Shown: one piece after another, positions 15,728 to 24,779 of the stretch
Layout of the letters: each line of letters starts with the position of its first letter
Position numbering within the stretch: the stretch's first letter is position 1
NCBI GenBank assembly: GCA_903828675.1
Contig: CAIKND010000157.1
Span: 62,001-126,000, forward strand
From: an uncultured Acidobacteriaceae bacterium
GTDB taxonomy: Bacteria > Acidobacteriota > Terriglobia > Terriglobales > Acidobacteriaceae
DNA: 64,000 bases
Direction of reading: 5' to 3'
The notes under the pieces: generated by a model
The model's input: the letters and a program-made list of their open reading frames with translations, nothing else
What the model was told of the DNA's origin: nothing
The model's database searches: none
Position numbers and translations under genes: made by a program

Positions 15728-17500
15728 GTGCAACTCCCGAATGAAAGCAATGCTGAAGAACAAGGCCGCACGGTCCATATTCTTCACCTCGAGGATGACG
15801 AGCCGTACCGGGAACTTGTGAGGCTGCTCCTCGAAGAGGCAGGAATTGACTGCGCGATCACCGCGGTGCGGACCCGGGCTGAATTTGTACGGAGTCTGGA
15901 AGAGCGAACCTGGGACCTCATCCTCTCCGACCACTCTCTTCCCAACTTCGATGGGATGCAGGCGCTTGAAATCGCCGCTCACAATTGTCTAAGCACTCCG
16001 TTCATTTTTGTTACCGGCACCATTGGCGAGGATATAGCTGTTGAAAGCCTTAAGAACGGGGCGACGGACTACATTCTGAAGAATCGAATGGCGCGCCTGG
16101 GCGGGTCAGTGCGGCGGGCGCTGAACGAGCGGGAGGAAAGACAGCGGCGCGAGAAGGCGGAGGCGGATCTGAAAGAGAGCGAGGAGCAGCTTCGCTTTCT
16201 GGCCTATCATGACCCTCTGACCGGGCTGCCGAATCGCGCGCTATTCCAAGATCGATTGGCGCATTCCCTCTCCTCCGCCACACGCCGCGAGGAAAGAGTC
16301 GCACTGCTGTTTCTGGATCTGGATCACTTCAAGTTTGTCAACGACTCTCTTGGGCACTCGGCCGGAGACATTGTCTTGAAGGAGGTTGGGCGACGCCTGG
16401 AAAGGTGCGCGCGGAATAACGATACCGTCGCCCGGCTGGGAGGCGACGAGTTCGTTGTGGTGCTAACGGCGGTAAGAGACATCACCGACGCCGTAATGGC
16501 TGCCGATCGAATCAAGAGGGAAATCGCGGCGGAGCTTACGGTTCAAGGAACCCTGTTGTCAACGACCTGCAGCATCGGGATGAGTATTTTCCCTGACGAT
16601 GGCAGAGACTGCGAAACCCTTCTGAAACACGCCGATATCGCCCTCTTCAGCGCCAAGGATGGGGGCAGGAACAGATGGCAGTTCTACACTCCTGAGATGA
16701 ATGCCCCTGCTCTGGAACGGCTCACCATGGACAACGCCCTGCGCCAGGCTCTGGCGAAGGAGCAATTCTCACTTGAGTATCAGCCCCAGTTGGAATTCTC
16801 CACCGGCAGAATCATCGGTGCGGAGGCCCTGGTCCGCTGGCGCCATCCCGAAGCTGGCTTGATCTCGCCCAATCGTTTCATCTCCATTGCGGAAACCAGC
16901 GGAGAAATCATTGCCATCGGCGAATGGGTGCTCCGGAAGGCTTGCAGGCAAGCGAAACAGTGGCAGGATGAAGGCCTGTCTCCCATTGTGGTGGCCGTAA
17001 ACGTGTCGGCGATCCAGTTCCGGCAGGAGTCTTTCTTTCAATTCGTTCAGACTGTTCTGAAGGAGACCGGCCTTGATCCGCGATACCTCGAATTGGAAGT
17101 AAGTGAGAGCGTCCTGCTCTCCTATCTCGATGTGATGGAATCGCTTGTGCACGATCTGGGCAAGATTGGTTCACATTTGGCCATAGACGACTTCGGGACT
17201 GGATATTGCAGTTTAAGTTACCTAAGGAGGTTCCAGTTTTCCAGGCTGAAGATCGACCAATCCTTCGTGAAGTCCATTGAATTTGATGCGCGAGACGCCG
17301 CGCTTACTGCCGCGATCATCAATATGGCGAACATTCTTGGCATGAAGGCGATTGCCGAGTGTGTTGAAACCGATGGGCAAGTGAGAGCCCTGAAGTCAGT
17401 TGGCTGCGACCAAATCCAGGGGCACTACTTCTGCCCGCCTCTGAGTGCATCAAGTCTTAGTGAAAGGGTTCGGTCGCATTACGCTACATTAAAAGTGTAA
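15728..17500 (+). CDS. Response regulator with GGDEF and EAL domains
   Basis: The product has about 590 residues. The receiver domain (residues about 10-125) has LHLEDDEPYR with the acidic pocket, LILSDHSLP with the phospho-accepting Asp, FVTGT and YILKN with the conserved Lys. A short coiled-coil linker leads into GGDEF (about 165-325: DPLTGLPNR, DLDHFKFVND, RLGGDEFVVVL, intact signature) and then EAL (about 340-585: GAEALVRWRHP, intact, plus VSESVLL, IDDFGTGYCSL and KIDQSFV). Both c-di-GMP synthesis and breakdown are possible. The GTG at 15728 follows AGAGGGG by 7 bp and is preferred over the ATG at 15689, which has no ribosome-binding site. No histidine kinase is adjacent. Confidence 0.88.
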   Translation: MQLPNESNAEEQGRTVHILHLEDDEPYRELVRLLLEEAGIDCAITAVRTRAEFVRSLEERTWDLILSDHSLPNFDGMQALEIAAHNCLSTPFIFVTGTIGEDIAVESLKNGATDYILKNRMARLGGSVRRALNEREERQRREKAEADLKESEEQLRFLAYHDPLTGLPNRALFQDRLAHSLSSATRREERVALLFLDLDHFKFVNDSLGHSAGDIVLKEVGRRLERCARNNDTVARLGGDEFVVVLTAVRDITDAVMAADRIKREIAAELTVQGTLLSTTCSIGMSIFPDDGRDCETLLKHADIALFSAKDGGRNRWQFYTPEMNAPALERLTMDNALRQALAKEQFSLEYQPQLEFSTGRIIGAEALVRWRHPEAGLISPNRFISIAETSGEIIAIGEWVLRKACRQAKQWQDEGLSPIVVAVNVSAIQFRQESFFQFVQTVLKETGLDPRYLELEVSESVLLSYLDVMESLVHDLGKIGSHLAIDDFGTGYCSLSYLRRFQFSRLKIDQSFVKSIEFDARDAALTAAIINMANILGMKAIAECVETDGQVRALKSVGCDQIQGHYFCPPLSASSLSERVRSHYATLKV

Positions 17501-17741
17501 AGAAGTTGTGGTCGCTGGTGGGTCACAGGTGTCGGCGCTGCTGCAGATGCCGAGTCCCTGCAGTCTCTCACTCCCAAACCGGGAAAGAACTCGACTAACA
17601 GAGATACAATTCGAGCGAATCGGAAAAGGTGGGTTTCTTCGCGCCAGAGCATCCCGGGTGAATTGAGCGCGGATGCGTTGGCGGGCAGAAACTGTGTCGC
17701 TCATCTCATTTTTCGCTGATCCGCTCATAGAGGACGAAGCC

Positions 17742-19538
17742 ATGAACTTGAACCGCCGTCAGGCAATTCAATTGATCGCTACTGCGGTGCCGGCCGTCGC
17801 TGGTGCGCGCGCGTTTGGCGCAACGGCCCAAGCCGCCGCATCCCTGCCCACCGCGGCCGGAACGAAAAAGATCGCGTTTGACGGCGTGTATGCAGAGTTC
17901 CGGATTCCCATGAAGGAACTCGGCCAGGATTCCCCCGCTGACCTGTCGCCTTATTCGCACCTGGTGATGGAGATGCGGATGAGTTCGCCGCAGCGCCTGC
18001 TGCTGTGGGTTTATACAACGCACGGCCTGCGCTCGATGGGGATCGACGGCTTTGGGCAGAATGCGTGGCTGCGGGCTTCGATTCCATTGCGGTATTTCGT
18101 CGGACACGATTCGGAAGGCTATGACTTGGCCTCGGCGGGAAATAGGCGCACGCATTCCTGCTGGTTTTCAGTGTGGGGGCCGTTCGGCGATCTTCACTCG
18201 GTCAAGTCCATCGGCATCGCCATGGAATATCCGCTTAACAAGCCCACGGTTGAGCTACGCAACGTGCATCTGTCCAAAACCGATGAAGGATCGGAGTTCC
18301 TGGAGGCGGTTCCGCTGATCGATAGTTTCGGGCAATGGGCTCTGGCAGATTGGCCGCGCAAGATCAAAACCCACGAGCAATTGACGCAGGAACTGGCGGC
18401 TGAGGAGAAGTCTTTCGGCAGCGCCGCCGACTTCGGCTACGCGCGTTACGGCGGTTACAAGAACACCCAGGCCAAGGCGACGGGATTCTTCCGCGTGGAG
18501 CAGGTCGACGGGCGCTGGTGGTTCATCGATCCGGAAGGGCACCTGTTTCTCTCGACCGGAATTAACGGCACACCCGGCGGAGGCGCCGGCTTCGGCAATG
18601 ATGGAGGCTCGATTCGCGCCAACCAGAGGCTTGATTCCTGGGGCGTAACAACCGGTGGGCACGGACGTCCCGGAACGGTGATGCTTCAATGGCCGCGGGA
18701 GGTGAACTATCTTGGGCTTCCCGATGTGTACTCGCCGGAATTCGTGAAGGCGATTTACGCCGCGGCCCAGCGCCAATGCGCAGCGCGCGCCAACGACCCG
18801 CTGGTGCTTGGCTACTTTGTTGGCAATGAGCCGCCATGGAACGAACGCGAGAGTGAACTCTGCGGCCTGATCCTGACTGGGCCGGAGACAGCGACCAAAG
18901 CCGCGTTGAAGGACTTTCTTGCCTTGGTCGACACGCCGCAGCGACGCCGGGAGTTCGTCTTCGCCAGCTTCAGAAAATATCTTGAGATTCTGTGTGGCGC
19001 GGTGCGCAAGTATGATCCCAACCATCTTCTTCTGGGGATTCGCTTTGGCGGGCGCATGGCGGATGAGGTGATGATTGCGGCCGGCATTTTCGACGTTTGC
19101 AGCATCAACGTCTACGAGTACGAACCGACCAAACAGATGATTCGCGCCGCGCGCCTTTCCGGGCGTCCGATTCTGATCGGCGAGTTTCATGTCGGCGTGC
19201 CTGCCGACGGCCTGGCAGCAGGACTGGTGCAGGCCAAGGACCAGGCAGAGCGAGGCATTGCTTACCGCTATTACGTCGAGCAAGCGGCATCGCTGGAGTG
19301 GTTCCTTGGCGCGTATTGGTTCCAGTGGCGCGACGAGCCGGTGATGGGCCGCATGGATGGCGAGAACTACAACATCGGTTTTGTCGATGTCACGGACCGG
19401 CCCTATGCCGAGCTGATTGAGGCGGCAAAGACAACCCACAAGAGGCTGATGGAAGTGCATTCAGGCAAGCTGTTACCTTTCGCCCGGCATCCCTTGGCGT
19501 CAGACGCGGGTGCGCCTTCAACGCCTTGGACGGTGTGA
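17742..19538 (+). CDS. Exported agarase-like glycoside hydrolase
   Basis: The product has about 598 residues starting at an ATG preceded by AGGA. NLNRRQAIQLIATAVPAVAG is a Tat signal. The first 200 residues look like a carbohydrate-binding jelly roll. The catalytic TIM-barrel part contains GFFRVEQVDGRWWFIDPEGH, LGYFVGNEPPW with a probable acid/base Glu, and RPILIGEFHVG with a probable nucleophile Glu, a pattern I know from GH50-type beta-agarases and related galactanases. The segment between STGING and the SWG strand is short compared with what I expect, so part of the barrel may be missing or rearranged. Function is likely breakdown of an algal or plant galactan; the family assignment is moderate. 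Confidence 0.65.
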   Translation: MNLNRRQAIQLIATAVPAVAGARAFGATAQAAASLPTAAGTKKIAFDGVYAEFRIPMKELGQDSPADLSPYSHLVMEMRMSSPQRLLLWVYTTHGLRSMGIDGFGQNAWLRASIPLRYFVGHDSEGYDLASAGNRRTHSCWFSVWGPFGDLHSVKSIGIAMEYPLNKPTVELRNVHLSKTDEGSEFLEAVPLIDSFGQWALADWPRKIKTHEQLTQELAAEEKSFGSAADFGYARYGGYKNTQAKATGFFRVEQVDGRWWFIDPEGHLFLSTGINGTPGGGAGFGNDGGSIRANQRLDSWGVTTGGHGRPGTVMLQWPREVNYLGLPDVYSPEFVKAIYAAAQRQCAARANDPLVLGYFVGNEPPWNERESELCGLILTGPETATKAALKDFLALVDTPQRRREFVFASFRKYLEILCGAVRKYDPNHLLLGIRFGGRMADEVMIAAGIFDVCSINVYEYEPTKQMIRAARLSGRPILIGEFHVGVPADGLAAGLVQAKDQAERGIAYRYYVEQAASLEWFLGAYWFQWRDEPVMGRMDGENYNIGFVDVTDRPYAELIEAAKTTHKRLMEVHSGKLLPFARHPLASDAGAPSTPWTV

Positions 19539-19550
19539 TGTAGTCGTCTT

Positions 19551-20390
19551 TTAAGGTATGCGGGAGGCGAGTTTGACGGCCAGTGCAACGGCATCCTGCG
19601 CTTCAGGCAGGTTTGCATAACCCGCAAGAAACTTCCCTTTGCGGAAGATGCAAATGCCGTCGAGGTATTTCGCTTTTGCCTGGAATCCTTCGTCGCCGGC
19701 TTGTGCGGGTACTGCGCCGTCAAACTTGTCGCGCAGGCTCTTCAGTACAGCCGCAGCCGCTTCCGGTGAGGCTTCCTGCACGATGAACGCCTGTCCCTGC
19801 TTGTACTTTGCCACATAGCCGCGCTTGAGCTGCTTGAGTCCCAACACACTCTCGGGAACTACGCGGGTGGAGGCCAGATCTTCCGGCGCGAACCATCCGA
19901 GCGTCTCCGGCGGAGTCTCGCGGCCCTCGATAAATTGCAGCATCTTTGCCACAAAAGCCTGCAACATCGCGGAGTTATCGCTGTCGGGGTTGGTGGCCAC
20001 TTCGACCAGCTCCACGTAATACTTGCCCTTCGCAAAGCTGGCGCTTTGCTTTTGCACCTGTCCGCCCATGCCGATTTTGGCGATGGGCTGGCCGGGATCG
20101 AGATTGGTGGCAAGCATGCCATACGCAGAGTCGGCGTCGTTCATCTCGGAGACGTCGATGTCCAGCGTGTTTCCGCCGGAGGCGCAGGTAATCCCCTGCA
20201 TGCGCACGAAGTTGTATTGCAGGTAGCCTTCAGCGCCACCGTCTTTGTACTCGTAGAGATTGTCGGCGACGTACTGGCGCCTGGCCCCCGACGGCTCCCA
20301 GCCCGGAACGAAATGACAGTTGAGGTAGTCCTGCGCAGCGGCCGTCCCCGTGGTCAAAAGGACGGTCAGCAGCAATCCGGCAACCTTCAT
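19551..20390 (-). CDS. DUF6599 family exported protein
   Basis: The product has about 279 residues starting with a signal peptide (MKVAGLLLTVLLTTGTAAA). It contains NLYEYKDGGAEGYLQYNFVRM, DIDVSEMNDADSAYGML and LVEVATNP, the layout of the DUF6599 family, common in Acidobacteria next to Fe-S oxidoreductases. No catalytic motif is visible and no function is established. Its ATG overlaps the stop of the aldo/keto reductase gene by 4 bp, so the two are translationally coupled. Confidence 0.72.
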   Translation of the reverse strand: MKVAGLLLTVLLTTGTAAAQDYLNCHFVPGWEPSGARRQYVADNLYEYKDGGAEGYLQYNFVRMQGITCASGGNTLDIDVSEMNDADSAYGMLATNLDPGQPIAKIGMGGQVQKQSASFAKGKYYVELVEVATNPDSDNSAMLQAFVAKMLQFIEGRETPPETLGWFAPEDLASTRVVPESVLGLKQLKRGYVAKYKQGQAFIVQEASPEAAAAVLKSLRDKFDGAVPAQAGDEGFQAKAKYLDGICIFRKGKFLAGYANLPEAQDAVALAVKLASRIP

Positions 20391-21559
20391 GCAAACAGCT
20401 CCTGGGCCCGCGCCACACGCTCTGAAACCCTGACGCCGTGCGGACAATTTACCGTGCATTCGGTGCAGTCGCCGCATTTCACAGCGCGGTGCTCTGCGGC
20501 CAACTCCAGGAATCTCTCACGCCCCAGCGCAAACTGTCCGTACCCGTCGGCATAGGTGAGCACGCGCAGCACATCGGCTACCGGCAGCCCCTGTTGGCAG
20601 GTTCCGTCGCACTCTCCGCACATGCGGCAGTAAAGCGGACGGATCGATTCCAGATGGGCGGCCAGTATCTTTTCGTCGCCAGCCGACAGCGGATTCCCCA
20701 TCGCCTTCAGGTTCTCTTCCAACTGGTCCATGTCCGTCATGCTGGGAATGGTGGTGGCGACGTTGGGATTCTTGACAACCCACTTGAGCGCGGCCAGCAA
20801 TGCGCCGGGCTTGCTCAGCTTGTCATAGAGCGGGCTGCCGGGCTTAACGCTGCGCGCCCCACCCGCCATCACCTTCATCCCCACCACGCCGATTCCGGCC
20901 TTGGCGGCGGTTGCGACTGCCTGCTCCATGGCGGCGTCCATCGAGAAGTTGTAGGCAGCCAGAACCACGTCGAACACGCCCTTCTGTGCCATCCACGGCA
21001 GCAGGTCTTTCTGTCCGCTGTGGGTGCTGACGCCGGCAAAGCGGATCTTGCCCTGCTTCTTGGCAAGCTGCTGCGCTTCGATCATGTCGTCGCGAATATC
21101 GGCGGCGCTGCTTCTGCCGTGCAAATACCAAATATCTATATAGTCCGTGCTCAGCTCGCGCAGGCTCTCATCCAGATGCTTCAGCATCCCTTCCTTGTCA
21201 GGGGCGTGGGTCTTGGTCGATAGCACGATCTGCTTCCGTTTGGCTCCCAGAGCCGCGCCTACCATGCGCTCGTTGTTGCCGTGCTGGTAGCCGCGCGCGG
21301 TATCGAAGTAGTTGATTCCGGCGTCGGCGGCGCGCTCAATCACGCTTGGGTCGGAAGTGATCATGCAGCCGAATCCCACGGTTGTGACCTTCAGCCCGGT
21401 GCGGCCCAGGACCTTATAGTCGAGTTTTACAGGTGCTGCGGTAGTCGCCGCGACGGCAGCTTCCGACGGTTTCCAGAAGCCCATCTTGGAACTTGCACTT
21501 GCCACCGGAACCATCAATCCGGCGGATAGAAAGTCGCGACGAGACGTATTGGACGCCAT
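20387..21559 (-). CDS. Exported aldo/keto reductase with C-terminal 4Fe-4S ferredoxin domain
   Basis: The product has 390 residues. The N-terminus TSRRDFLSAGLMVPVA is a Tat signal. The AKR barrel spans about residues 45-310: GRTGLKVTTVGFGCM, AGINYFDTARGYQ with catalytic Asp and Tyr, and YIDIWYLHGRS with catalytic His. The C-terminus carries cysteine groups CRMCGECDGTC and CGDCTECTVNCPHGV, the pattern of ferredoxin-type Fe-S binding. This AKR-ferredoxin fusion is known in Acidobacteria and Bacteroidetes; it probably moves electrons to a carbonyl substrate, but the substrate is unknown. A GGGGGTG ribosome-binding site precedes the ATG. It is first in a two-gene operon with the DUF6599 gene. Confidence 0.85.
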   Translation of the reverse strand: MASNTSRRDFLSAGLMVPVASASSKMGFWKPSEAAVAATTAAPVKLDYKVLGRTGLKVTTVGFGCMITSDPSVIERAADAGINYFDTARGYQHGNNERMVGAALGAKRKQIVLSTKTHAPDKEGMLKHLDESLRELSTDYIDIWYLHGRSSAADIRDDMIEAQQLAKKQGKIRFAGVSTHSGQKDLLPWMAQKGVFDVVLAAYNFSMDAAMEQAVATAAKAGIGVVGMKVMAGGARSVKPGSPLYDKLSKPGALLAALKWVVKNPNVATTIPSMTDMDQLEENLKAMGNPLSAGDEKILAAHLESIRPLYCRMCGECDGTCQQGLPVADVLRVLTYADGYGQFALGRERFLELAAEHRAVKCGDCTECTVNCPHGVRVSERVARAQELFA

Positions 21560-21924
21560 GATTTCACCCCCATTTTCAGGAAAAAAACATCATAAACCCT
21601 CTGCGCATCCCGTCAATAGGGCAGGCATCACAACGCCGTTCAGCGAGGGGTGGCGGCGATTTTGACTCCCGGCCACAAGCCGTATCGCCGCGCAAGTTAC
21701 TGCATCGCCATGCGGCGCCACAAGCTGCGGGGAAAAGGCCTGGTTTTTGGGAAAAGGCCAGAAAGGCACACCTCGTGAGCTAAAGCCCTCGTCTATTTTC
21801 AACCACTTGCGGCGCAGCGACCCAGAGGGTACCCTGGCCGCGCCCTTTCAAAACAGAGCCTTGATAAGAGTTCTTCTGCAGCCTGCCAAGCCGCATGGAA
21901 TAGGGTTTACGTGCTCTCTACTGC
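21560..21924. other. Intergenic region, no gene recognised
   Basis: This region lies between the start of the reductase operon and the stop of the URO-D-like gene, both on the minus strand, so it must hold the reductase promoter. It contains two close copies of GGGAAAAGGCC around 21729-21760. No protein-like frame, RNA motif or clear promoter hexamers were found. Confidence 0.45.
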
Positions 21925-22992
21925 TTACCACTTCTCAAGGCGCTTCAGAATATCCGGTTGCTCGCGCTCCTCGGCGGCGATGCAAAGGAAGAGCCCGTCG
22001 GGCTTCATCGCCGCGATAAAAGGCTCGAGTTCGCTTAATTGCAGGTCTACCACCACCCCCTTGCCCGCAGCCTGGATCTTCCTGATCACTGGCAGCCATT
22101 GCGCGATGGGCAGGTCATCGCCGACACCCTGCACCCACTGGATGGCATTGATCTCGGGAATGGCCAAAATGCGATCGAGATGGCGGAGCATACCCTTGCC
22201 GTCAAGGTGGAAGATGTTGTGGGTCATATGCGCCACTTCTTTAAGAAGAGACGGCAGGTAGAACTCGCAGAACGCCCTGTTCGAAATCATCGACGTGAAG
22301 TCGCAGCTGGGAATATGCATTTTGCCACGCGACGGAATCGCCATCCACGTAACGGAAAGCTGGCCGTGTGTTTTCAGCACGTCGTCGTAATGGTCATACA
22401 GAGCAGCAAAGTTCTGGTTGGCTGCGGCTACCATCTCGTGAACCTTTTCGGGATTGTCCGAAAGGTCGAGGCAAAGCTGCTGGGAGCCGCGCCAGTCGGC
22501 AACGCAATCGAGGCTGCCGTGCAGGTCAGTATAGCCGACCATATACCTCCCGGCGCACGTCTCTAGCGCGACGCGGGTAAGTTCCTCGATACCACGGAAG
22601 TACTCGTTCTCGCGGCTGAAGTTAATGCGCGGAATGTCTTCCCAGTCGTGGATGCAAGGATGAATCCACGAGGTAACTTCGGCATAAGTCAAGTCAGCGC
22701 CGTGGAAGGCTGCGTATACGCTTGGTCCGAGGTTAGGCCAGAAGACCGGAAAGGTCTCCCCGTAGAATTTTCGTCCGCGAATGGACTCAAGGAAGTAGTC
22801 CACCTGAAACCCGGCATCGAACCAGCGTTCCTTGAGGCCCGGCCACGAACGTCCGGCGAGCCTGGGCGAAGCGGCGTACTCGGCGTTGTGTTCGGCAAAG
22901 CGCACCGGAGGGCGATCGAGAGTCTCATGATCGAACCAGTGCTCGATACGTTCCATCGCCTTGTCAAAATCCGGTTTTCCCTCGAGTTCCAC
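21925..22992 (-). CDS. Uroporphyrinogen decarboxylase-superfamily protein
   Basis: The product has about 355 residues. It has the URO-D/CmuA-like TIM-barrel layout: RFAEHNAEYA early, YTDLHGSLDCVADWRG, LDLSDNPEKVHEMV, TWMAIPSRGKMHIPSCDFTSMIS, HNIFHLDGKGMLRH and INAIQWVQG near the end. The superfamily includes heme-pathway decarboxylase and corrinoid-dependent methyltransferases; this member lacks the HemE N-terminal signature and is more likely a methyltransferase or of unknown function. The GTG at 22992 is chosen because GGAGGAG precedes it by 5 bp; the frame stays open to 23022. It stands alone between intergenic regions. Confidence 0.75.
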   Translation of the reverse strand: MELEGKPDFDKAMERIEHWFDHETLDRPPVRFAEHNAEYAASPRLAGRSWPGLKERWFDAGFQVDYFLESIRGRKFYGETFPVFWPNLGPSVYAAFHGADLTYAEVTSWIHPCIHDWEDIPRINFSRENEYFRGIEELTRVALETCAGRYMVGYTDLHGSLDCVADWRGSQQLCLDLSDNPEKVHEMVAAANQNFAALYDHYDDVLKTHGQLSVTWMAIPSRGKMHIPSCDFTSMISNRAFCEFYLPSLLKEVAHMTHNIFHLDGKGMLRHLDRILAIPEINAIQWVQGVGDDLPIAQWLPVIRKIQAAGKGVVVDLQLSELEPFIAAMKPDGLFLCIAAEEREQPDILKRLEKW

Positions 22993-23447
22993 TTTGCTCC
23001 TCCGGCCTGGCGCGTGGTTCACTAGGTTCGCGCTGTCGGGTATCCACGCGAAGCGGCTGATGCTTCAAGCTGCGGCTTCCCCTGGCTTTTCAGTCAGGAG
23101 TCAATATATCCCAACTACCTTATCTCTCAAGCAATTTATCCTCGCACCAAGACCGCAAACAACTTCGAAATCATATTCACGAATCTATTCAATCTGCCGA
23201 TTACACCAGTGAAGACGTTGCCGAATGCTTGAGGACGAACCAATAAAAAACGGCAGGGCCTCCCCGGAAAGTCGCCGATCAAGGGGGTCTGCGCAGGCTA
23301 TCGTCCCGCTATACAATACAGGCAAGGTGTCAGCTTCAAATTGGGGGATCTCTCATCGCGAGTGAAGAAGATCAGTGCACTTAACGACACGCCTGGCTGA
23401 GCGCAGTTTGCGGCTAACCGCTCGACGTACCTGATTGCTGCGGGCTT
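22993..23447. other. Divergent intergenic region, no gene recognised
   Basis: The 455 bp separate the URO-D-like gene (minus) from a GGDEF gene (plus). The central part (about 23095-23215) is A+T-rich compared with the flanks and probably holds the promoters. No repeat, RNA motif or coding frame was found. Confidence 0.45.
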
Positions 23448-24629
23448 ATGGATTACGGAACATTCTTTTTCACGAACATCGCCTCAGTCACCGTATTTAC
23501 GGCGTGCATGGGCGTGCTTGCGTGGCACAATCGCAGCCTGAAGGGAATGAACTGGTTTGCGGGCGGCCTGCTGGTCGGATTGGTTAAGCTCATCCTGCAA
23601 GGCCTTGAGGGGAAAGTGCCGCCGGTCGTCAGCGGCATGTGCGCTAACGAGCTTTACCTTATCTCCATCATGATGCAGTACATGGGGCTGCGCTGGTTTG
23701 TGGTTCGCAAGCCGATGCGGAGCCTGTGGCCCTGGTTTGCTGTCGCGCTTGCGCTCTCCGTCTACACCTTCATGTTTCTCAGGAAAATTCCCTACAGCGG
23801 CAATGTAGTGAATATTCCATTCGTGATGGTGTGCGGCGTTTCCGCATGGACTCTCTTCAATCACGGGAAAGGGCCGTTTCGAGCGGTGTCGCGCGTCGCA
23901 GGGTTCATTCTGTGCGGAGAAATGTGCGTGGCTGGATATCGTGCCGCGATCACCAACCTGCGCTATATGCGACCGTGGGAGACTGTCCATGCCCAGACCG
24001 ATCCCCGATGGTTGTATTCCCTGGCCGGCATGGCTTTTTTGGCCACCATCATGGTGATGTGCGACCTGTGGTTCCTGGTTACGGAGTTGGGCAGGGAACT
24101 GGAAGAGCTGGCAAGCACGGATCCGCTCACCGGAGCACTGAATCGCAGGGCGATGGAAGAGGCGGCGCTGCGCGAGACAGCCCGAAGCATCCGGCATGGT
24201 CACCAACTCTGCATGATCATGATTGACGTGGACCATTTCAAATGGCTGAACGACACACGAGGGCATGCCGCGGGCGACTGTGCGTTGCAGGCATTTGCGC
24301 GCCAGGCAAAAGCGATGCTGCGTCGGCAGGACCTGCTTGCGCGCACCGGAGGAGACGAGTTCACTGTCCTGCTACCGGACACGCATGCTTCCATCGGCAT
24401 TGCCGTAGCAGAGCGGGTTCGGCAGTCCATAGAAGCCCTTGAAGTGCCCTTCGAGGAGGGGATAATTAAATTCACCGTGAGTGCGGGCGTGGCCCAACTC
24501 GATCCGTTGCGCGGCGGCTGGGAAGAAATGATGCGGCGCGCGGACGCTGCGATGTATGCGGCAAAAGAAGGTGGCCGCAACGCGGCGACTTCCCAATTGC
24601 CGGAGATTCCTGTTAGTGCGGTTATTTAG
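23448..24629 (+). CDS. Membrane-bound diguanylate cyclase (GGDEF)
   Basis: The product has 393 residues. The first 220 residues hold about six to seven hydrophobic helices (for example VTVFTACMGVLAW, FAVALALSVYTFMF, MAFLATIMVMCDLWFLV), a membrane sensor module. A GGDEF domain follows: STDPLTGALNRRAM, MIDVDHFKWLND, and ARTGGDEFTVLLPDT with intact signature, then DAAMYAAKEGGRN. It should make c-di-GMP from two GTP in response to a membrane or cell-surface signal. The inhibitory RxxD site upstream of GGDEF reads RRQD, so product inhibition is possible. It is transcribed alone. Confidence 0.87.
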   Translation: MDYGTFFFTNIASVTVFTACMGVLAWHNRSLKGMNWFAGGLLVGLVKLILQGLEGKVPPVVSGMCANELYLISIMMQYMGLRWFVVRKPMRSLWPWFAVALALSVYTFMFLRKIPYSGNVVNIPFVMVCGVSAWTLFNHGKGPFRAVSRVAGFILCGEMCVAGYRAAITNLRYMRPWETVHAQTDPRWLYSLAGMAFLATIMVMCDLWFLVTELGRELEELASTDPLTGALNRRAMEEAALRETARSIRHGHQLCMIMIDVDHFKWLNDTRGHAAGDCALQAFARQAKAMLRRQDLLARTGGDEFTVLLPDTHASIGIAVAERVRQSIEALEVPFEEGIIKFTVSAGVAQLDPLRGGWEEMMRRADAAMYAAKEGGRNAATSQLPEIPVSAVI

Positions 24630-24779
24630 AAGCGGCATTCATCCCGCTCTGGTGGTACGACTTCTTTAGAGCCTGCCCGTAAATCTTCCTGCACACCACG
24701 AACGGGAGCCCCATCCTTGCCCCTTTCGCGGCGCATTCCACTACCAGACCCCCGCATTACACTGACACAGGGAGAGGAT

